DNA of 64,000 nt from CAZNVB01 sp964651495 (GTDB lineage Bacteria > Acidobacteriota > Aminicenantia > Aminicenantales > UBA8522), in the NCBI GenBank assembly GCA_964651495.1, contig CAZYWP010000004.1:5715-69714 (forward strand). Reading direction: 5' to 3'. The first letter of the stretch is position 1. Each line of letters begins with the position of its first letter. Under the pieces are notes generated by a model. It saw nothing but the letters and a program-made list of their open reading frames with translations, was not told the origin of the DNA and did not search any database. The translations under genes were made by a program, and so were the position numbers. Below, piece after piece: positions 59,476 to 64,000 of this stretch.

Positions 59476-61836
59476 ATGTTTCGGTTCAAGTCTCCCTTTC
59501 AGCAAAACTTCAGGCAAGCGCTGATCCTTCTTCTTTTTCTCGCCTTGACCTTGCTGATGACCTATCCCCTCCTGTTCAACCTGGAACGGGGAGTCCGGGA
59601 TCCGGGCGATCCCCTCCTCAACAGCTGGATTCTCGCCTGGGACGTCAAGAAGATCGTCAGCCTGGACTGGAAGGGCTTTTTTGACGCTAACATATATTTC
59701 CCCAACAAGAGAACCTTGGCCTATTCCGAATTTCTTTTCACTCAGTCGCTCTTTGCCCTCCCGGTATTGCTGATTTCGGGAAATCCGATCCTCGCCTATA
59801 ATGTCGTCTTTCTCCTCGCCTTCATCACCTCCGGGTTCGGCATGTATCTCCTGGCCTCGTCCCTGACCAAGAACACCGCCGCCGGAATCATCGCCGGCAT
59901 CATCTATGCGTTCTCTCCTTTCATGTTTGCTCATCTCCCTCATCTCCAGGTTCTCTCGGCCGGAGGAATTCCCCTGACGTTCCTGTTTCTTCATCGGTTT
60001 TTTGCCACCTCAGCCTCCCGGGACTTTTTTCTGTTCGCCCTTTTCTACATCCTCCAGGTCCTGGCCAACGGCTACTACGCCCTCTATCTGACCGTCTTCG
60101 CCGGCCTTTTTATTGTCTATCACGCGCTTAGACGGAAAAAATACGCCGCCCCCCGCTTCTGGCTGAATCTCGGAGCTTTTGTCCTTCTGGTCGCTGTGAC
60201 GGCCGGCCCCTTTTTCTATCAATATATCAGGGTGCGCTCTGAAATGGGTTTTTCCAGGGAGATCGGATATTCCACCAAACTGGTCAATTTCCTGGCAACG
60301 CCCCAGATCAACCGCATTTACGGCCGGCTCACTCAATTTGCCTGGGGCGCGGAACGTGAGCTGTTCCCCGGGGCCGTCGCTGTCCTGTTGGCCCTGGCCG
60401 GTCTCTTCCTCGGGGTAAAAATCAAGAAAGAAAAAAGAGATCCCGGCCGCAAGTTTCTGTTGACGATAAGGACACTGCTCAACTGTTTCCTTCTTCTCTG
60501 GCTGGTCTTAATCGTTATCGTCATCATCTTCGAGGGTTTTCAATTCTCCATCGGCGGCCTGCTTGTCATCCGCGTCCATCATCTCCGCAATCCTCTTCTG
60601 ACCTTCGTTCTTTTGCTCGTGATCCGCGTCCTCCTCGGCAAGCAGAGGAACGTAAGAAAAACAAGGGTGGCGATCCGGGGGGAGAAGCCCCTCTTCGTTT
60701 ATACAGGAATGCTGATCTTGGCCTTTCTCTTTACCTTTGGTCAGAGAGGTCCGTACTATTTCCTGTACAAATATTTCCCCGGCTTCGATGGGCTGAGGGC
60801 CCCCAGTCGCTTCCACATCTTCGTGATGCTCTCGCTGGCCGTCCTGGCCGCCTTCGGCACGAGGGCGATCTGGCAGCGGCTGAAAGGCTGGAGGAGGCCG
60901 TTTTTCGCCGGGTTGGTTTCCCTTCTCATGCTAGCCGAATATTTCTCAGTGCCCATTCCTTTGACGAAAGTCCTCGTCAAGGAAGAGATTCCGGAAGTCT
61001 ATCGCTGGTTGGGATCTCAAAAAGATGAGGATTTCGCCGTCCTGGAGCTTCCTCTGCCCCATCCGGCGAAGTCCGATCGCGGTTTGGATTGTCTGAGAGT
61101 CTACTATTCGGCCTATCATTGGAAGAACTTAGTCAACGGTTACAGTGGCTACTCTTCCCCACTCTACGATGAATTGATCAAGCGATGGCCGAAAACTCGC
61201 CTGGCCCAGAATATCGAGGACTTGAAAGCCCTGGGAATCCGTTATCTGCTTGTCCACTGGACCGAGTCCGGGAAAGATGATGTCCGAATGCTCATTCAGG
61301 GGCTGCACAATCTTGAGCAAGACCTGCGCTTCGTCGGGCAGTTCGAAAACGCCCATGTTTTCGAGTTCATAAGCCCGGTCAAACTCGGAACGAGGGAAAG
61401 TCTGTCGGGATCAACGCCCGTTTATACCCTCCCGGGTGTGGCTGTCCGGACAAACGTGAACGAGGACCGGGCCGCGGCCGCGGTCGACGGCTCCCCCGAA
61501 ACACGCTGGGAGAGCGGACCGCAGCAAAAAGGTCATTACTTCCAGGTCGACCTGGGTTCGAGCCAATCGCTCAAGGGCGTCTCGCTGAGCTTGGGAGAGT
61601 ACACGGAGGATTCTCCAAGAGGCTGCTCCGTCGAGGCCTCCCTTGACGGAGTCGTCTGGCAGGAAGTGGCCAGAGAGGAAAATTTCCGGCTTCCGCTCCC
61701 CGCCTTTCTCCGTCCTCGGGATCTTTCCGTGGAAATCACCTTCCCCCAAACCCAGGCGCGTTACCTGAAGATCACCAACCTGGGAGAAGACCCGGTTTTT
61801 TTCTGGTCAATCTGTGAATTCGCTGTCCTGAAATAG
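59476..61836 (+). CDS. Multi-span membrane protein with C-terminal discoidin-like (F5/8 type C) domain
   Basis: 786 residues. About a dozen membrane helices in the first ~510 residues; the first loop holds LERGVRDPGDPLLNSWILAWD and a following DANIYFPNKRTLAYSEFLF, like GT-C-fold glycosyltransferase/YfhO-type membrane proteins, where loop-1 Asp residues are catalytic. A soluble domain (about 515-640) follows, and the last ~145 residues (GVAVRTNVNEDRAAAAVDGS, ETRWESGPQQKGHYFQVDLG, RYLKITNLGE) form a carbohydrate-binding discoidin fold. Function as a polyprenyl-sugar-dependent glycosyltransferase is a guess. Ribosome site is weak at either start. Confidence 0.75.
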   Translation: MFRFKSPFQQNFRQALILLLFLALTLLMTYPLLFNLERGVRDPGDPLLNSWILAWDVKKIVSLDWKGFFDANIYFPNKRTLAYSEFLFTQSLFALPVLLISGNPILAYNVVFLLAFITSGFGMYLLASSLTKNTAAGIIAGIIYAFSPFMFAHLPHLQVLSAGGIPLTFLFLHRFFATSASRDFFLFALFYILQVLANGYYALYLTVFAGLFIVYHALRRKKYAAPRFWLNLGAFVLLVAVTAGPFFYQYIRVRSEMGFSREIGYSTKLVNFLATPQINRIYGRLTQFAWGAERELFPGAVAVLLALAGLFLGVKIKKEKRDPGRKFLLTIRTLLNCFLLLWLVLIVIVIIFEGFQFSIGGLLVIRVHHLRNPLLTFVLLLVIRVLLGKQRNVRKTRVAIRGEKPLFVYTGMLILAFLFTFGQRGPYYFLYKYFPGFDGLRAPSRFHIFVMLSLAVLAAFGTRAIWQRLKGWRRPFFAGLVSLLMLAEYFSVPIPLTKVLVKEEIPEVYRWLGSQKDEDFAVLELPLPHPAKSDRGLDCLRVYYSAYHWKNLVNGYSGYSSPLYDELIKRWPKTRLAQNIEDLKALGIRYLLVHWTESGKDDVRMLIQGLHNLEQDLRFVGQFENAHVFEFISPVKLGTRESLSGSTPVYTLPGVAVRTNVNEDRAAAAVDGSPETRWESGPQQKGHYFQVDLGSSQSLKGVSLSLGEYTEDSPRGCSVEASLDGVVWQEVAREENFRLPLPAFLRPRDLSVEITFPQTQARYLKITNLGEDPVFFWSICEFAVLK

Positions 61837-61883
61837 ATGTCAAGCGTTAAGAGAATGAATATACCGGAGCCTGAGGTGCGCGC

Positions 61884-62993
61884 ATGATCGAAAATCCCCG
61901 GCGATTGTCTACTGTATTTATTTTATGGAATTGGCTGTTTTTTGTTGTCCCTTTAATCTGTCCGGGCCTCGGGGCCGAAGCACAAAAAGCCCCGCTCCCG
62001 TCCCGGCCCGTTTCTGCCCGGGGGCCGCTCCTGCCGGAAGAGCAGACGGCGATCCGCGTCTTTGAAGAGGCCAAATCCTCGGTCGCCTACATTACCACGC
62101 TTGTGTACCGCAGGGACCTCTTCACCTTCAATGTATTCGAGATTCCTCAGGGCACGGGGTCGGGATTCATTTGGGACGAGGATGGTCACATTGTGACCAA
62201 TTTCCATGTCATTTACCAGGCCCAGAATATCCAGGTCACTCTTTCAGACCAGTCCAAGTGGAAAGCGGAGCTGGTCGGCGGAGCGGCGGACAAGGACCTG
62301 GCTGTCCTGAGGATCACGGCGCCCAAGGACAAGCTGCGGCCCATCCGGGTTGGAACCTCCTTTGACCTCAAGGTCGGCCAGGGGGTCTATGCCATCGGAA
62401 ATCCCTTCGGTCTGGACCAGACCTTGACCACCGGGGTGATCAGCGCCCTCGGACGCGAGATCGAATCCCTGACCCGCCGTCCGATCCAGGGAGTTATCCA
62501 GACGGATGCGGCCATCAACCCGGGCAATTCGGGCGGCCCGCTGCTCGACAGCGCCGCTCGCTGCATCGGCATCAACACGGCCATTTACAGCCCATCGGGC
62601 GCCTATGCCGGAGTCGGGTTCGCCGTCCCGGTCGATACCGTCAACCGCATCATCCCTCAGCTCATCCGCTATAAGAAAATTATCCAGCCCGGGCTCGGCA
62701 TCCAGCCGGCCGAAGATTCGCTCGCCCGCCAGATCGGAGTCGAAGGCGTCCTGGTCCTGAAGGTCGAGCCGAAAGGCGCCGCGGCCAGGGCCGGAATCCA
62801 GCCGACGCGCTTGGACAGCGAGGAGAATGTTATCCTTGGCGACATTATCGTGTCCATAGGCGGACAGAAGGTCGCCAACTCGAACGACCTGTATAAAGCG
62901 CTGGACCGCTACCAGGTGGGAGACAGCGTCCAGGTCGAAGTCATACGGGGAGGGCGGAAGACCATGGTCACCGTCAGGCTGCAGGAAATCTGA
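61884..62993 (+). CDS. HtrA/DegP-type serine protease with one PDZ domain
   Basis: 369 residues. Signal segment (about 11-30) then a trypsin-like domain with the triad His108 (TNFHVIY), Asp138 (DKDLAVLRI) and Ser216 (NPGNSGGPL). One PDZ domain covers about 270-369 (GVLVLKVEPKGAAARAGIQP and GDIIVSIGGQKVANSNDLYKAL). This matches DegS/HhoA-like single-PDZ proteases of the periplasm, which degrade damaged proteins or start envelope-stress signalling. GAGGTG lies 6 nt before the ATG. An ECF sigma/anti-sigma pair is also in the window, but a direct link is not shown. Confidence 0.95.
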   Translation: MIENPRRLSTVFILWNWLFFVVPLICPGLGAEAQKAPLPSRPVSARGPLLPEEQTAIRVFEEAKSSVAYITTLVYRRDLFTFNVFEIPQGTGSGFIWDEDGHIVTNFHVIYQAQNIQVTLSDQSKWKAELVGGAADKDLAVLRITAPKDKLRPIRVGTSFDLKVGQGVYAIGNPFGLDQTLTTGVISALGREIESLTRRPIQGVIQTDAAINPGNSGGPLLDSAARCIGINTAIYSPSGAYAGVGFAVPVDTVNRIIPQLIRYKKIIQPGLGIQPAEDSLARQIGVEGVLVLKVEPKGAAARAGIQPTRLDSEENVILGDIIVSIGGQKVANSNDLYKALDRYQVGDSVQVEVIRGGRKTMVTVRLQEI

Positions 62994-63060
62994 GCCGGGA
63001 TTTCTCCGAACCCGAGACGGATAGATTGAAGTCGCTTCTGGCGTTCAAGAAAGGGAGTTG

Positions 63061-63999
63061 ATGTCCAAGCATCCGGACAGAAAAGCCGTCCTCTTGAACC
63101 CCGCCGCGGGCAGGGGCAGGGCCGGCAGGAGCAGGGGTCGAGTGGAAGAGGCCTTCCAAAGGCGGGGGATTGCCTACGATTTATTCATCACGGAAAGTGA
63201 AGAGCATCTCCGCCAACTCACCCGGGAGAAAGCCAGGGAATATCCGACAGTGGTGGGAGTCGGCGGGGATTCAACCTTGCAGATCATGGCCGAAGAAATG
63301 ATCAAAGGCCGAGCGGGTGCGGCTCTGGGAATGATCGGCCTGGGTTCCTCCAACGATATCACCAGAGAATTCGGCCTCGCCGATATCGAGAAAGGGAGCG
63401 AGGCGATCAAGCGCGGAAACAGGAGACGGATCGACCTGGGCGAGATCTCGTCGGAAGGCGCTGTTCTCAAGTATTTCATCGGGCAGGCCAACATCGGGCT
63501 GGGAGTCTGGGTGAACCGGTATGTCGAGGAGCTGACCGGCGGAAAGCCTCATTGGGGAAAATTCCAGATTCTGGCCGGAATCGCCGGGGCGATCAGCGCC
63601 TATCGAAAGAAGATGGTCCCGATTCCTCTTCGTGTCGAGACAGACAGCCGTCGAATCACGGGATCATTCCTGATCGCGGCCTTCACGAACATCAGTTATT
63701 GGGCGAACGGGATGAAGCTCCATCCGGACGCTCATCCGGACGACGGGCGTTTGGAGGCCTGCCTGATCCGCCCCTGCTCGTTTTGTCGCCTGGCCAGTTT
63801 GGCTGTGCTGGCGAAGAGAGGAAGACTCCAGGGAGCAGAAGAGGTGGAGCGCTTGCCTGCCCCGGCGTTCGACATTTCGTCAGACCAGGCTTTCAGCATT
63901 CAGACGGACGGCGAGGTCATCGGGGGGCGCCAGTCGCCTGCCCATTTTCGCCGCATTCAGGTCCGCGTTGTGCCTCAAGCCCTGACCATCATCGCCTAA
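63061..63999 (+). CDS. YegS/DagK-family lipid kinase
   Basis: 312 residues ending one base before the window edge. The opening KAVLLNPAAGRGRAG, GVGGDSTLQIMAEEM, GLGSSNDITREFGL and C-terminal FSIQTDGEVIGG follow the diacylglycerol-kinase layout. The usual GGDGT loop is GGDST and PxGTxND is GLGSSND, so nucleotide contacts are changed. Family members phosphorylate diacylglycerol, sphingosine or related lipids. ATG 63061 is preceded by AGGGAG only 3 nt away; a TTG at 63058 is equivalent. It follows the HtrA gene after 67 nt. Confidence 0.9.
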   Translation: MSKHPDRKAVLLNPAAGRGRAGRSRGRVEEAFQRRGIAYDLFITESEEHLRQLTREKAREYPTVVGVGGDSTLQIMAEEMIKGRAGAALGMIGLGSSNDITREFGLADIEKGSEAIKRGNRRRIDLGEISSEGAVLKYFIGQANIGLGVWVNRYVEELTGGKPHWGKFQILAGIAGAISAYRKKMVPIPLRVETDSRRITGSFLIAAFTNISYWANGMKLHPDAHPDDGRLEACLIRPCSFCRLASLAVLAKRGRLQGAEEVERLPAPAFDISSDQAFSIQTDGEVIGGRQSPAHFRRIQVRVVPQALTIIA

Positions 64000-64000
64000 C

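Noticed and set aside
59443..59476. Upstream ATG extending the large membrane protein by 11 residues
   Set aside because: It lies within the candidate promoter, and the added residues look unlike a membrane-protein N-terminus; kept only as an alternative.

Overview
The window reads as a GC-rich chromosomal segment of a free-living diderm (Gram-negative) bacterium. Evidence for an outer membrane: an Omp85 barrel protein, a TamB-like protein, a PilQ secretin, a FadL-type porin, several lipoproteins and a YdbH/YdbL-like pair. Gene content and style (coaD-pilMNOPQ, a YdbL lipoprotein, a USG-1-like dehydrogenase, Ig-like and cohesin-like lipoproteins) recall Acidobacteriota-related lineages such as candidate phylum Aminicenantota. 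That placement is an impression, not a measurement. I see no phage, insertion sequence, rRNA or CRISPR array.

Layout. 1-1.2 kb: ECF sigma factor and zinc anti-sigma factor (cut by the left edge), behind an ECF-type promoter. 1.3-3.5 kb: divergent RRM protein and SppA. 3.5-8.2 kb (-): phosphohexomutase, FtsB/DivIC-like protein, UvrD-type helicase-nuclease. 8.3-9.3 kb: exported isoaspartyl methyltransferase with a terminator and a tiny ORF in its leader. 9.35-16.35 kb (+): coaD, pilMNOPQ and two lipoproteins. 16.4-26.1 kb (-): glycosyltransferase, YdcH-like protein, Asd/USG-1 homologue, MsbA-like exporter, YicC, gmk, coaBC, type-4 uracil-DNA glycosylase and an unusual PriA, many joined by 4-nt stop/start overlaps. 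26.3 kb: tRNA-Phe(GAA). 26.4-31.4 kb (-): galU, FadL-like porin, clpB. 31.5-35.9 kb: a small acidic protein, mutS, a DUF2156 protein and a GNAT. 35.9-36.1 kb: an inverted-repeat element. 36.2 kb: pgsA. 36.7-44.4 kb (-): TamB-like, Omp85, SurA-N-like, fabD. 44.5-48.0 kb (-): biotin-dependent acyl-CoA carboxylase. 48.0-56.5 kb (-): YdbH-like, YdbL-like, hslV, hslU, FN3 lipoprotein, FAH-family enzyme, then transaldolase. 56.6-57.5 kb (+): cohesin-like lipoprotein and STAS protein. 57.6-59.3 kb (-): GH28-like beta-helix protein. 59.5-64 kb (+): large membrane protein with a discoidin-like tail, HtrA protease, lipid kinase.

Functional themes are envelope biogenesis and quality control (Omp85, TamB, YdbH/YdbL, SurA-N, HtrA, SppA, ECF sigma/anti-sigma), type IV pilus assembly, protein quality control (ClpB, HslVU, isoaspartyl repair) and DNA repair (MutS, UDG, helicase-nuclease, PriA). 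The most unusual signals are: a PriA that has lost Walker A and motif VI glycines; an ECF promoter whose predicted start coincides with the ATG of a 43-codon acidic ORF overlapping the sigma gene; a 10-codon Arg-rich ORF next to an intrinsic terminator ahead of pcm; several promoters placed for leaderless or near-leaderless mRNAs; a 17-bp inverted-repeat element with a partial relative 16.6 kb away; and an LptM-like lipoprotein N-terminus joined to FN3-type domains in the hslVU operon.
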